A stretch of DNA of 64,000 nucleotides from Paraburkholderia gardini (GCF_907164575.1 NZ_CAJQYY010000006.1:1-64000); one strand, 5' to 3'. Numbered from the stretch's first letter, positions 9,010 to 18,324 are shown. The notes: a model not told the origin generated them from the sequence alone. Numbers and translations: made by a program.

Positions 9010-9034
9010 CATGCGTCTCACTTTGAGGCGCATG
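9010..9034. terminator. Hairpin after the uxu operon
   Basis: The arms CATGCGTCTC and GAGGCGCATG form a 10-bp stem (one G-U) around a 5-nt loop, 33 bases after the MFS stop. There is no U-tract, so it may be a terminator stem or an mRNA-end stabiliser. Confidence 0.35.
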
Positions 9035-9141
9035 AACAGTCGTTCGCCCGCGTTATGACGCCTGTACGTTTCGCGGTCGTTTTCCCCTGGGCTCGAGTCC
9101 AGTCTTCTGACCAGCGCACTCGCCTTCGGCGACCGAGGCCT

Positions 9142-10035
9142 CTACGCCGACGAAGACGGCCGGGAGCCGATGCTTTGCCCGATCCCAGGCCTGTCATGGG
9201 CCATGGCTACCATGCGCAGACCGTGACGCACGCGGTCGATCGCATGTGCCTCCTGTCGTGTCGCATAGACCGTGAAAGCTGACCAGGAAAATTCCGGCGC
9301 ATTGGCCACGCGGCGCAGGCGGCCGTCCGTCAGAAAGGGCTGCGCCGTACCAATACGGAAATAGCCCGAGCCGCCGACGGTCAGCAGGTAGGTCAGCGCA
9401 AGCGGGCCGAGGGAAATGGAAACAGGCGGATTCGCAAGCTCGGGAAAGGCAGCTTGATGGTTGACGGCGAAGCTCGGCCCCCAGTCGACATAAACATACC
9501 TGTCCGGATCCATTGCACCATCTGGCGCGCTCGTGACCATGATCAGCTTCTCTTCGACGAGCAGTTCGGAAACCAGATCGGCGCGTTGCGGCGGATTGTA
9601 GAGAACAGCAATATCGAGCGAGCCTTCCTGCACGCGATCGAGCAGGCGAGCCGGACTGTCGACTTCAGCCCGCAAGGCGATCTCCGGGCACTCGCGATGC
9701 ATCCAGATAAGCCAGTCGGCGAGTAGCGGATGCCACAGGCTCAATTCGCCACCCAGACTCACCCCCTCCTCCCGCCCAGGCGGAAGCGCCACGTGCTGGC
9801 GCGCCTGCTCCCACACCTGGACGAGCGTCGTGGCATGCCGCACGAAACGCTCACCGGCCGCGGTCAGGCGGGCTCCTGCCTTGTTGCGCACAAAAAGCCG
9901 GCGCCCCAGTTGTTCTTCCAGCGTTTTGATCCGCGCGCTCACCGCCGTTTGCGTCAGATGCAGACGCTCCGCGGCCGATATGAAACTTCCACTTACCGAG
10001 ACTTCCAGAAAGGTACGTGCCAGCGTGATGTCCAT
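9142..10035 (-). CDS. LysR-family regulator divergent from cysJI
   Basis: A 297-residue LTTR with an N-terminal winged HTH (FLEVSVSGSFISAAERLHLTQTAVSARI) and a periplasmic-binding-protein-like effector domain. Its position and orientation, divergent from cysJ across 173 bp, suggest control of the sulfite reductase operon. The effector domain is not an obvious CysB, so a local regulator is more likely. The gap contains a TTATTG-N10-CAATAA palindrome that could be its site. Effector unknown. Confidence 0.88.
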   Translation of the reverse strand: MDITLARTFLEVSVSGSFISAAERLHLTQTAVSARIKTLEEQLGRRLFVRNKAGARLTAAGERFVRHATTLVQVWEQARQHVALPPGREEGVSLGGELSLWHPLLADWLIWMHRECPEIALRAEVDSPARLLDRVQEGSLDIAVLYNPPQRADLVSELLVEEKLIMVTSAPDGAMDPDRYVYVDWGPSFAVNHQAAFPELANPPVSISLGPLALTYLLTVGGSGYFRIGTAQPFLTDGRLRRVANAPEFSWSAFTVYATRQEAHAIDRVRHGLRMVAMAHDRPGIGQSIGSRPSSSA

Positions 10036-10050
10036 GATTTCATATCAATT

Positions 10051-10072
10051 TTATTGCGGTTATTTCCAATAA
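10051..10072. promoter_or_regulatory. LysR-site candidate TTATTG-N10-CAATAA
   Basis: A perfect 6-bp inverted repeat with a 10-nt spacer in an AT-rich stretch, 16 bp upstream of the lysR start and about 140 bp from cysJ. Size and place fit an LTTR autoregulatory box. Confidence 0.45.
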
Positions 10073-10208
10073 TAATGCATTTGTGTGTTGACAATCCAGG
10101 GCGGAAAATAGGGACGATCACATCAATGCTGTACCGACCGGACGTGCAAGCAAGCGGGTACCTGCCGCCTCGACCGGGCGGAGCGCACATCTGGAGCCGG
10201 TAGCGGAA

Positions 10209-12065
10209 ATGACTGTTTCGGAGTTTCGAGGCCCGGGGTTGACCGGGGCGCAGTGGGAACACATCAGCGGTCTTGCTTCATCGCTCGACTCAAAGCAACT
10301 TTTGTGGGTAAGCGGCTTTCTTGCCGGGGTCGAGCAAGCCGCGACGCGCGACGTATCGCCGTTGGGTACGGCGGTCGATGCATCACCCGCTCCGGGTGAT
10401 GCAGGTCATCCCGGTCAGCGTCCGTTGACGGTGCTTTACGGTAGCGAGACCGGCAACAGCGCCGCGCTGGCAACCACGCTCGCCGGACACGCGGCGAAGC
10501 GCGGCCTTACCCTCTCGCTCCACGACATGGCCACGTACAAGACGCGGCAACTCAAGGACGAGCACGACATGCTGATCATCGTCAGCACGTATGGCGAAGG
10601 CGATCCACCCCAGCCGGCGGCGGGATTTTTCGAATTCGTGGAAGGCCGCAAGGCGCCGAAACTGCCTGCCGTACGCTTTGCCGTGCTTGCACTCGGCGAT
10701 TCGACCTATGAACATTATTGCGAGGCCGGCAAGCGCCTCGATCGCCGTCTGGAAGAACTGGGCGCGCAGCGTCTAAAACCCAGAGTCGATTGCGACATCG
10801 ACTACGACGAAGCCGCCAGCGCATGGATCGACGATATCGCGGCCACGCTGGGAAATACGTCGCTTACCGGTGGCAAGTCCGCGGACGGGATGTCTTCAGC
10901 GGCACTGCCAGCTTCGACGAAGACACAGACGCCGGCCTTCGACAAACGCAATCCGTTTTCCGCACGGATCATCGAAAACATCGCGCTGACAGGACGCGGA
11001 TCGTCAAAGGAAACGCGGCACATCGAACTGTCGCTCGAAGAGTCGGGTCTTGCCTTCGAGCCAGGCGACGCATTGGGTGTCATGCCGGCCAACGCCCCTG
11101 CTCTGGTCGAGACGATCCTGATCGAACTCGGCCTTGCCCCGCAGACCGTGATCGACGTGAAGGGTGAGCCCGTCACACTGGGCGACGCGCTGGCGAACCG
11201 CTTTGAAATCACGACACTCACGCCCCGCTTTCTGGATCACTGGGCTCATCTTTCCGGCGCGGATGCGCTCAGGCGCCTGACGTTGGCCGATCGCGCCGTA
11301 GAGCGTACCGACTTCGCGCACGGCCACCATGTCATCGATGTGATCCGGCAATTCCCGGTCAAGGGGATCGATGCACAGCATCTCATTGCAGGGTTGCGGC
11401 CGCTGGCGCCACGGCTCTATTCGATTGCGTCGAGCCTCGCGGTCGCACCCGATGAAGTCCATCTGACTGTCTCCACGGTGCGCTACACCCTGCATGGCGA
11501 GCGCCGCTCCGGGATCGCGTCCGGCCATTTCGCGGAGCGCGGCGAGCTGGACGCGCGGTTGCCCGTCTATGTGCAGAAGAACCCGAATTTCCGGCTGCCC
11601 GCGGATGACGTGCCGCTCATCATGATCGGTGCGGGAACCGGTGTCGCACCCTACCGCGCTTTCATGCAGGAACGTGAGGCACGCGGCGCCGGCGGCCGGT
11701 CCTGGCTCGTCTTCGGCGAACGCAACTTCCGCACGGATTTTCTCTACCAGACCGAGTGGCAGACCCTGCTCAAGGACGGCGTGCTCACACGCATGGACGT
11801 CGCCTTTTCGCGTGACCGGCACATCGAGGATCGCGCGAAAGTTTATGTGCAACATCGGTTAAAGGAGCAGGCCCGCGATATTTTCGCGTGGCTCGAAGAA
11901 GGCGCGCACGTCTATGTCTGCGGCGACGCGAACCGGCTCGCCCCCGACGTCCATCAGGCGCTGGCTGCTGTCATCTCGACCGAAGGCGGGCTCGGCCCGG
12001 CCGCGGCGGAAGACTACCTCCATCGACTTCAGCAGGATCGCCGCTATCAGCGCGATGTTTATTGA
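10209..12065 (+). CDS. cysJ: NADPH-sulfite reductase flavoprotein (alpha) subunit
   Basis: A 618-residue diflavin reductase that passes electrons from NADPH through FAD and FMN to CysI. The FMN flavodoxin domain begins with YGSETGNSAALA near residue 77 and has STYGEGDPPQPA. The FAD domain contains RLYSIASS, and the NADP domain has GAGTGVAPYRAFMQER from about residue 474 and YVCGDANRLAPDV near the end. The C-terminus D-R-R-Y-Q-R-D-V-Y matches the enterobacterial protein. Eleven bases separate it from cysI. Length is close to the 599 of E. coli CysJ. Confidence 0.95.
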   Translation: MTVSEFRGPGLTGAQWEHISGLASSLDSKQLLWVSGFLAGVEQAATRDVSPLGTAVDASPAPGDAGHPGQRPLTVLYGSETGNSAALATTLAGHAAKRGLTLSLHDMATYKTRQLKDEHDMLIIVSTYGEGDPPQPAAGFFEFVEGRKAPKLPAVRFAVLALGDSTYEHYCEAGKRLDRRLEELGAQRLKPRVDCDIDYDEAASAWIDDIAATLGNTSLTGGKSADGMSSAALPASTKTQTPAFDKRNPFSARIIENIALTGRGSSKETRHIELSLEESGLAFEPGDALGVMPANAPALVETILIELGLAPQTVIDVKGEPVTLGDALANRFEITTLTPRFLDHWAHLSGADALRRLTLADRAVERTDFAHGHHVIDVIRQFPVKGIDAQHLIAGLRPLAPRLYSIASSLAVAPDEVHLTVSTVRYTLHGERRSGIASGHFAERGELDARLPVYVQKNPNFRLPADDVPLIMIGAGTGVAPYRAFMQEREARGAGGRSWLVFGERNFRTDFLYQTEWQTLLKDGVLTRMDVAFSRDRHIEDRAKVYVQHRLKEQARDIFAWLEEGAHVYVCGDANRLAPDVHQALAAVISTEGGLGPAAAEDYLHRLQQDRRYQRDVY

Positions 12066-12075
12066 AAAGGCACAT

Positions 12076-13809
12076 ATGTCGCAGACGCTTGCGCCGACAG
12101 ATCGCAGCCGCGATCTGTCCCAGCCCGTTGAAAACCTTGGCCCCGACGAACGCATGAAGGCCTCGAGCGACCAGCTGCGCGGCACGATCCGGCACAGCCT
12201 GATCGATCAGATCACGGGCGCCGTGTCCGATGTCGACACCAAACTGCTGAAATTCCACGGCATCTATCAGCAGGACGATCGCGATGTACGCGACGAACGC
12301 AGACGTCAGAAGCTCGAACCCGCGTATCAGTTCATGATCCGGGTGCGACTGCCCGGTGGCGTCTGCACGCCCGCGCAGTGGCTGAAGCTCGACGAGCTCG
12401 CGCGCAGCTACGGCAGCGAGATGCTGCGCCTGACGACGCGGCAGACTTTTCAGTTTCATTGGGTGCTCAAGGACGATCTGCGCCCGACGCTGGCAGGGCT
12501 GCACGAAGTGCTGCTCGATACCATCGCAGCCTGCGGGGACGACTCGCGTGGCGTGATGTGCTCGGTCAACCCGCATCTGTCGGCACTGCACGCCGAAGTC
12601 CATGATCTCGCCCAGCGTGCGAGCGATCGCGCCATCCCGCGGATGCGGGCCTATCACGAGATCTGGTACGGCGAAGAGCGGCTGGCCTCTTCCGGGCCGG
12701 AGGAACCGTTCTATGGCGCCACGTATATGCCGCGCAAGTTCAAGATCGGCTTTGCCATTCCGCCGGTCAACGACATCGACGTCTATACGCAGGATCTGGG
12801 TTTCATCGCGATCGCCGGCAACGAGGGTCTCGAAGGTTTCAACGTCGCCATTGGCGGCGGCATGGGTCGCACTGACCAGGTGCCGTCGACTTACCCGCGT
12901 CTCGCCGATGTCATCGGCTTCGTCACGCTGGACAACGTTCCCGCGACCTGCGATGCGGTGATGGAACTGCAACGCGATCTTGGCGATCGGAAGGACCGCG
13001 CGCATGCGCGGTTCAAATACACGATCGACGACCGCGGTCTCGACTGGATCAAGGCAGACATCGAGCGTCGACTCGGTTTCAGGCTGGATGCGCCACGCCC
13101 TTACGTATTCGATTCGAACGGCGATACCCTCGGCTGGCAAACCGGCGACGACGGACGCCACCACGTGACACTCTTTATCGAAAACGGACGCCTTGCCAAC
13201 CGGCCTGACCGGGCGTTGATGGATGGCCTGCGCGCCATCGCGCGCATCCACGACGGTACGTTCCGTCTGACGCCCAATCAGAACCTGACGATCGCGCAGA
13301 TCTCCGATGCGAAGCGGCCGGACATCGAACGGCTGCTCGACGAATACCGGCTTCTCGCGTCCGCTGAAGGCAGCGCGTTGCGACTCGGGTCGATGGCGTG
13401 CGTCGCATTGCCGACCTGCGGTCTTGCCATGGCGGAAAGCGAACGCTACCTGCCGTCCCTCGTCAGCCGGATCGAGACGATCCTTGAGCGTCACCGTCTT
13501 TCGGACGTGCCCATCACGCTGCGCATCAGCGGCTGCCCGAATGGCTGTTCGCGGCCCTACGTCGCCGAGATCGGCCTGACGGGGCGTGCGCCGGGCAAGT
13601 ACAACCTGTATCTCGGCGGGGGCTTCCACGGTAATCGACTCAACCGGATGTATCTCGGGAATGCCGGCGAAGCAGCCATTCTCGATGCGCTTGACGCCAC
13701 GCTCGGCCACTTCGCACGTGAGCGCGGCGAGCACGAACATTTCGGGGACTTTGTCATTCGGACGGGCTACGTGAAGGCCGTCGCGGCCGGCCGCGATTTC
13801 AACAGCTAA
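12076..13809 (+). CDS. cysI: NADPH-sulfite reductase hemoprotein (beta) subunit
   Basis: A 577-residue siroheme/[4Fe-4S] enzyme reducing sulfite to sulfide with electrons from CysJ. The four cluster cysteines are at about C442, C448, C487 and C491 (C-x5-C in ACVALPTCGLAM and C-x3-C in SGCPNGCSR). The N-terminal half-domain has L-R-L-T-T-R-Q-T-F-Q and a substrate-binding arginine region. The start is the ATG at 12076 right after cysJ; the frame remains open upstream into cysJ but that part is not coding here. Many Burkholderia use a one-gene CysI, so a two-subunit cysJI is of note. Confidence 0.95.
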   Translation: MSQTLAPTDRSRDLSQPVENLGPDERMKASSDQLRGTIRHSLIDQITGAVSDVDTKLLKFHGIYQQDDRDVRDERRRQKLEPAYQFMIRVRLPGGVCTPAQWLKLDELARSYGSEMLRLTTRQTFQFHWVLKDDLRPTLAGLHEVLLDTIAACGDDSRGVMCSVNPHLSALHAEVHDLAQRASDRAIPRMRAYHEIWYGEERLASSGPEEPFYGATYMPRKFKIGFAIPPVNDIDVYTQDLGFIAIAGNEGLEGFNVAIGGGMGRTDQVPSTYPRLADVIGFVTLDNVPATCDAVMELQRDLGDRKDRAHARFKYTIDDRGLDWIKADIERRLGFRLDAPRPYVFDSNGDTLGWQTGDDGRHHVTLFIENGRLANRPDRALMDGLRAIARIHDGTFRLTPNQNLTIAQISDAKRPDIERLLDEYRLLASAEGSALRLGSMACVALPTCGLAMAESERYLPSLVSRIETILERHRLSDVPITLRISGCPNGCSRPYVAEIGLTGRAPGKYNLYLGGGFHGNRLNRMYLGNAGEAAILDALDATLGHFARERGEHEHFGDFVIRTGYVKAVAAGRDFNS

Positions 13810-13847
13810 CGCAAAACGTCCGCAATTTGCATCAAGGAGAACGTGCC

Positions 13848-15365
13848 ATGTCGATCCAGATCAACCTCACGTCGGAGGCCAACGACATTGTGAGCACCCT
13901 GCATCGCCCCGTCTGCGATCTGCTCGGCTGCACGTGGCCGGTCGTGCTGGCAGGCATGGGCGGCGTCGCGCGTTCGGAACTCGTCAGCGCGGTGACGGGC
14001 GCCGGCGGTTTCGGCTTTCTGGGCATGGTGCGCGAACCGGTGGCGCTGATCCGCGAGGAAGTCCAGCGCGTGCGCGCACATACCGACCGAAAGTTCGGCG
14101 TCAACCTGATCCCGGCCGCGACAGACCCGGAACTGCTGGACGCGCAGATCGATACCTGTATCGAACTCGGCGTGCCGGTCATCGGGCTGTTCTGGGATGT
14201 GGTTCCCGCAGTCGTCAAACGGTTGCGCGATGCCGGCATCCTGGTCGTCTATCAGGTCGGATCGACGAGAGACGCGCGTCTTGCCGAAGAGGCCGGCGCC
14301 CAGGTACTGATTGCCCAGGGACGGGAGGCCGGCGGCCACGTCTGGGGCGACCGGCCGCTCGCGATGCTGCTGCCGGAAATCGTCGCGGCGGCGCGGATTC
14401 CCGTTCTCGCCGCAGGCGGTCTCGTCGATGGAACCGATATCGCAACAGCGCTTTCTTTCGGCGCGCAAGGCGTCGTGCTCGGTACGGCATTGATTCCCAC
14501 TCACGAATCCTTCGCCCATCCCTATCACAAGCAACGCATCGCCGATGCTGCTGAAGACGCGACCCTTCTGACCGACGCCTTCCACATCAACTGGCCGCGC
14601 GGCGCGCGCGTACGGGTGCTTGCGAACAGCGTCACCAGCGGCCAGCGGGGCGACCCGTTCGGCACGGACAGGACCGTGATCGGAGATGAGGAAGGTCGAC
14701 CCATCTACCTGTTCAGCACCGACTCGCCGCTGCGTTCGATGACCGGCGATTTCGAAGCCATGGCGCTTTATGCGGGCACGGGCGCGGGAAGGATCGGCAC
14801 GATCGTCGGTGCGGCGGAACGTCTGCATCGCATCGTCACCGACGCGGCTGCCCTCCTCGACTCTGGTGCCGCACCGATGCAGCCCGCCGACGCCGGCGGG
14901 ATGCATGACACACTGCCGGCGGAGACGAACCGGGGTGAGTTGCTGGCCGCGCTGAACGAATTGCTGGAGGCCGAGCGCGCGGGTGCGCGCGTGACGTCGC
15001 AGACAGCGGCTGAAATCACCGCGCCGGAACTCAGACAACTGATAGCCGGCATCCGTCAGGACGAAGCACGCTGGTGCGGTGTACTGACGAAAGCGATTTT
15101 GTCGCTGGGCGCGACGCCGACCCGTCGCACCGGCGCCTTCTATGAAAAGGCGATGGCTATCGCCGATCTGCCTCAACGCATGGCTTTTCTGAACCGCGGC
15201 CAGGGATGGGTTGTCCGCAGGTTGCAGGCGTTGCTGCCGGAAATTCATGACGGGCGCATCCGCAACGACCTGGTCGCGATGCTCGCCTCTCACGAAAAAA
15301 ACATCAGGCGCGTCGAAATTCAGCTTTCCCCTACTGACGACCGCGCGCCGTCAGTCAACGTATGA
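13848..15365 (+). CDS. Nitronate monooxygenase with C-terminal helical (ferritin-like, DUF6306-type) domain
   Basis: A 505-residue protein. Residues ~15-320 are an FMN TIM-barrel of the nitronate monooxygenase/2-nitropropane dioxygenase family: C-T-W-P-V-V-L-A-G-M-G-G-V, F-G-V-N-L-I, AQGREAGGHVWG, and AAGGLVDG followed by SFGAQGVVLGT. A ~135-residue helical tail follows from LLAALNELLEAERAGARV to LASHEKNIRRVE, resembling the small four-helix proteins called DUF6306. NMO oxidises nitronates or propionate-3-nitronate. The RBS AAGGAG precedes ATG 13848. It sits 38 bp after cysI, so it is probably co-transcribed with sulfite reductase; the link is unexplained. Confidence 0.85.
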   Translation: MSIQINLTSEANDIVSTLHRPVCDLLGCTWPVVLAGMGGVARSELVSAVTGAGGFGFLGMVREPVALIREEVQRVRAHTDRKFGVNLIPAATDPELLDAQIDTCIELGVPVIGLFWDVVPAVVKRLRDAGILVVYQVGSTRDARLAEEAGAQVLIAQGREAGGHVWGDRPLAMLLPEIVAAARIPVLAAGGLVDGTDIATALSFGAQGVVLGTALIPTHESFAHPYHKQRIADAAEDATLLTDAFHINWPRGARVRVLANSVTSGQRGDPFGTDRTVIGDEEGRPIYLFSTDSPLRSMTGDFEAMALYAGTGAGRIGTIVGAAERLHRIVTDAAALLDSGAAPMQPADAGGMHDTLPAETNRGELLAALNELLEAERAGARVTSQTAAEITAPELRQLIAGIRQDEARWCGVLTKAILSLGATPTRRTGAFYEKAMAIADLPQRMAFLNRGQGWVVRRLQALLPEIHDGRIRNDLVAMLASHEKNIRRVEIQLSPTDDRAPSVNV

Positions 15366-15396
15366 CGGACACACCTTCCTTTAAAGAACTGCCTGA

Positions 15397-15969
15397 CCCC
15401 TGTCTAACACCAGAAAAACGGAGAAGTCGGACTATCGGGACGTCAAGGGTCAGTTCGACCGGATCACGAGCGTCGGCATGTTCGAACACGTCGGCCGCGA
15501 GAATCTGCCGGACTACTTCACGCGCGTGCAGAAGCGCCTCGCCGACGATGGCGTCATCATGAATCACGGCATTACATCGACCGATCCGGGCAGCGGCGAA
15601 GCAGCGTACGGCGGCGGTGAATTCATCGACAGGTACGTGTTTCCCGACGGCGAGCTTCCCCACCTCAGCCTTGCGCTGAATGCGATGCAGGAGGGCGGGC
15701 TCGAAGCCTTCGACGTCGAAAACCTGCGTCGCCGCTATGCAAGGACCCTGCGGCTCTGGAGCGATAACTACGAAGCTCATGCATCGACGCTGCGCAAGAT
15801 GGTCGACGAGGAGAAGTACCGCATCTGGCGTATCTATCTGGCGGGCTGCGCCTACGCGTTCGAGAACGACGATGTCGCCATTTACCAGATCGTTGGGCGC
15901 AAGGCGGGCCGTCGGGCCGACACACTGCCCTGGTCTCGCCGCTATATCTATCAGGGAGATTCCCACTGA
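15397..15969 (+). pseudogene. Cyclopropane-fatty-acyl-phospholipid synthase, C-terminal remnant
   Basis: The frame encodes the C-terminal ~180 residues of a CFA synthase-like SAM methyltransferase. Homology begins at DYRDVKGQFDRITSVGMFEHVG and runs through FIDRYVFPDGELPH, the active-site-region Y-A-R-T-L-R-L-W and W-R-I-Y-L-A-G-C-A-Y-A-F. The first ~220 residues, including the SAM-binding Gly-rich loop, are missing, and an in-frame TGA lies at 15394. A start codon at 15362 that overlaps the NMO stop is in a different frame. No product with CFA activity is expected. A fragment starting at ATG 15478 could be translated. Confidence 0.8.
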
Positions 15970-16133
15970 CGCAAAAAACCTGCGCGACCGGCAAGGTCGG
16001 GACCGGCGACGGCCCGGTGCGTTGAAACCGCGCACATCCCGTGCAAAACCGGCCTCCGGTCACGCGATAAAAAGCCTGCCGTACCGAAAACTTCAGCCCC
16101 TGGTCAGGGCGTTCCACATGAGAGGTCAATGTC

Positions 16134-16775
16134 ATGAGCACTATCCGTCTGGGCGATACCGTGCCCGACTTCGAGCAGGACACGTCGATGGGCCATATCA
16201 GGTTTCATGAATGGGCCGGTGACACCTGGGTCGTTCTCTTTTCCCATCCCGCGGATTTCACCCCGGTCTGCACCACTGAGTTGGGGCTGACCGGAAAGCT
16301 GCAGCCCGAATTCGAAAAACGCAACGTCAAGGCCATCGCCCTTTCGGTGGACGACGTCGAGTCGCACAAGGCGTGGAGGAAGGATATCGAAGCAACACAG
16401 AAGACGGTCGTCGGCTTTCCCATCATTGCCGACAAGGACCGGAAAGTCGCCACGCTCTACGACATGATTCACCCGAATCAGTCGGGAACGGCGACGGTAC
16501 GCGCCGTCTTTATCATCGATCCGCAGAAGAAGCTGCGCCTGACGCTCACCTACCCCTTGAGCATCGGCCGCAACTTCGACGAGATCCTGCGCGCTATCGA
16601 CGCGCTGCAGTTGAGTGATGCCTGCAATATCGCAACGCCTGGCAACTGGAAAAATGGCGACGACGTGATCATCCCGCTCACGTTTCAGGACGAGGACGTC
16701 ATCAAACAGAAGTTTCCGAAGGGATATCGCGCCGAGCGGCCTTACCTGCGCTTCACGCCGCAACCGGACAAGTAA
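16134..16775 (+). CDS. 1-Cys peroxiredoxin (Prx6/LsfA type)
   Basis: A 213-residue thiol peroxidase of the Prx6 subfamily. The peroxidatic Cys46 is in DFTPVCTTELG, with Arg in the AVFIIDPQKKLRLTL strand region, and the long C-terminal domain typical of 1-Cys Prx ends PYLRFTPQPDK. No resolving cysteine is seen. Related LsfA is induced by sulfate starvation in Pseudomonas, which fits the adjoining cysJI block. It reduces H2O2 and organic peroxides in the cytosol. Confidence 0.93.
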   Translation: MSTIRLGDTVPDFEQDTSMGHIRFHEWAGDTWVVLFSHPADFTPVCTTELGLTGKLQPEFEKRNVKAIALSVDDVESHKAWRKDIEATQKTVVGFPIIADKDRKVATLYDMIHPNQSGTATVRAVFIIDPQKKLRLTLTYPLSIGRNFDEILRAIDALQLSDACNIATPGNWKNGDDVIIPLTFQDEDVIKQKFPKGYRAERPYLRFTPQPDK

Positions 16776-16862
16776 GCGGCTGGCTGGCGCCCGGTCGATG
16801 ACGCCCGGAGTAGCGTGCCGGCGCTCCTGACAATGCCGCCTGTTGATCCGGCAACAAGATGT

Positions 16863-16891
16863 CCGGAGGGTACCGCGTCAGTGCCCTCCGG
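16863..16891. terminator. Rho-independent-type terminator after the peroxiredoxin gene
   Basis: CCGGAGGG and CCCTCCGG form a perfect 8-bp GC-rich stem with a 13-nt loop, followed by TTTC on the plus strand. It sits between the convergent peroxiredoxin and hmp genes and may serve the former. Confidence 0.6.
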
Positions 16892-16975
16892 TTTCACCCT
16901 GCGCCTTTCCTCATCGCGAGGATCAAGCTACGGCTCCGAGGGCCGTAGACCGCCTCGAACGAGATCGCTCCCCTG

Positions 16976-18181
16976 CTAGCCGAGCATGCCTGAACCGAAA
17001 ATCTCGGTATGGACGCGCGCTGCCTCGACTCCGAGACGACCAAGAGTTTCCTTCTGCTCGATCATGAACGGCAATGGGCCGCACACATAGAAGTCAGCGC
17101 CAGCGATCAGCTCTTCGTCAACCAGCGACGACAGGTCGATCCGGCCGGTCGCATCGTAGTCGGTGCCGGGAATATCGTCTTCACCGACCGCCTCATAATA
17201 GACGTGCTTCGAGAGCATCCTGCGACGAGTCGCACATTCATTCACCCAGTCCTTGAATGCGTGGACGCGACCGTTGCGGCACGCATGCGCGAACACGATC
17301 CGTCGATCGTTCCGATCCTGAACCAGAAACGAAAGCATTGAGATCATTGGTGTGATGCCAACACCGCCGCTCACTAGCACCACCGGCGTATGTTTTGTCG
17401 TATCGAGTGCAAAGACCCCTGCGGGCGCGCTGACCTCGAGCAACGCACCTACGTTGACGCCATCATGCAGTACGTTCGAGATGACACCGGGTGTCGTCTC
17501 AATGTTGCCCGGTTCACGTTTTACCGAAATGCGCAGGTAATTGCTGTTGGGTGCATCCGATAAACTATATTGACGTGGTTGTTCATAGCCGAGCACGTCG
17601 ATGTAACGCTTTACGCTTACATACTGACCTGGCTTGAAGCGACCCGGCGATCTGCCGTCGACCGGTTCCAGATAGAACGAGGAGATCTCATCGCTTTCGT
17701 GAACCTTGCGAACCACGGTAAAAGGGCGAAACCCTTCCCAGTCGGCAAGATCGTACAGCTTTCTTTCGACCCCGATCATCAGGCCCGCAAGCTGCGCATA
17801 GGCGGCCGACCATGCGTCGACAGTCTCGGCGTCGACTGCGTCGCCCAGTACCTCCACGATCGACGCGAGCAGATGCTCGCCGACGATGTCGTATTGCGCG
17901 GGCGCGATGTTCAGGCTGACGTGCTTGTTCGCAATGTGCGCGACGGCTGGACCAAGCGCGTCGATATTGTCGATGTGTGCAGCGTAGGCCCATACCGCGT
18001 GCGCGAGTGTCTCCGCCTGGTTCCCGTTTTTCTGGTTCGTTTGATTGAAAACGTTCCTGAGCTCCGGATGATGCGTGAACAGCCGTCGATAGAAATGTTT
18101 TGTGATCGTCACGCCATGTTCGGCAAGAACGGGAGCCGTGGATTTGACCTTCTTCATCTGTGTGGGAGTGAGTTGCGTCAT
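16976..18181 (-). CDS. hmp: Flavohemoprotein (nitric oxide dioxygenase)
   Basis: A 401-residue protein that converts NO and O2 to nitrate using NAD(P)H. Residues 1-138 are the globin domain, with the proximal-His helix ANKHVSLNI and distal Tyr/Gln region HFYRRLF. The FAD domain has RQYSLSD and the NAD domain GGVGITPMISM and YVCGPLPFM. The start at 18181 gives the family N-terminus MTQLTPTQ; an upstream extension of 30 residues would run through the palindrome. A 26-bp palindrome just upstream suggests NO-responsive control, probably by NsrR. Confidence 0.95.
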   Translation of the reverse strand: MTQLTPTQMKKVKSTAPVLAEHGVTITKHFYRRLFTHHPELRNVFNQTNQKNGNQAETLAHAVWAYAAHIDNIDALGPAVAHIANKHVSLNIAPAQYDIVGEHLLASIVEVLGDAVDAETVDAWSAAYAQLAGLMIGVERKLYDLADWEGFRPFTVVRKVHESDEISSFYLEPVDGRSPGRFKPGQYVSVKRYIDVLGYEQPRQYSLSDAPNSNYLRISVKREPGNIETTPGVISNVLHDGVNVGALLEVSAPAGVFALDTTKHTPVVLVSGGVGITPMISMLSFLVQDRNDRRIVFAHACRNGRVHAFKDWVNECATRRRMLSKHVYYEAVGEDDIPGTDYDATGRIDLSSLVDEELIAGADFYVCGPLPFMIEQKETLGRLGVEAARVHTEIFGSGMLG

Positions 18182-18201
18182 GATGTCCTTCCGCCTAAAG
18201 A

Positions 18202-18227
18202 TGCACAAATGATGCATTATTTGTGCA
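18202..18227. promoter_or_regulatory. 26-bp palindrome upstream of hmp (NsrR-like)
   Basis: Outer arms TGCACAAAT and ATTTGTGCA are exact inverse complements, and the centre GATGCATT contains ATGCAT. Only two inner positions break symmetry. It lies 21 bp upstream of the hmp start. ATGCAT-rich dyads are typical NsrR sites in proteobacteria; the regulator gene is not in this window. Confidence 0.7.
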
Positions 18228-18324
18228 CGATCCGCGGTGGGCGTTTTGTCGCACGATAAGGCGATATCCAAGCCGCCTCCCGGCGGTCATGGCGAGGCCG
18301 GACTGGTCCACAAAGTGGACCGGG

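Noticed and set aside
11971..13740. 589-codon open frame antisense to cysI
   Set aside because: High-GC shadow of cysI; no domain, RBS or homology seen, while the plus-strand frame has all siroheme cysteines.
13806..15293. 495-codon open frame antisense to the nitronate monooxygenase
   Set aside because: Shadow frame; protein is Arg/His-rich without motifs.
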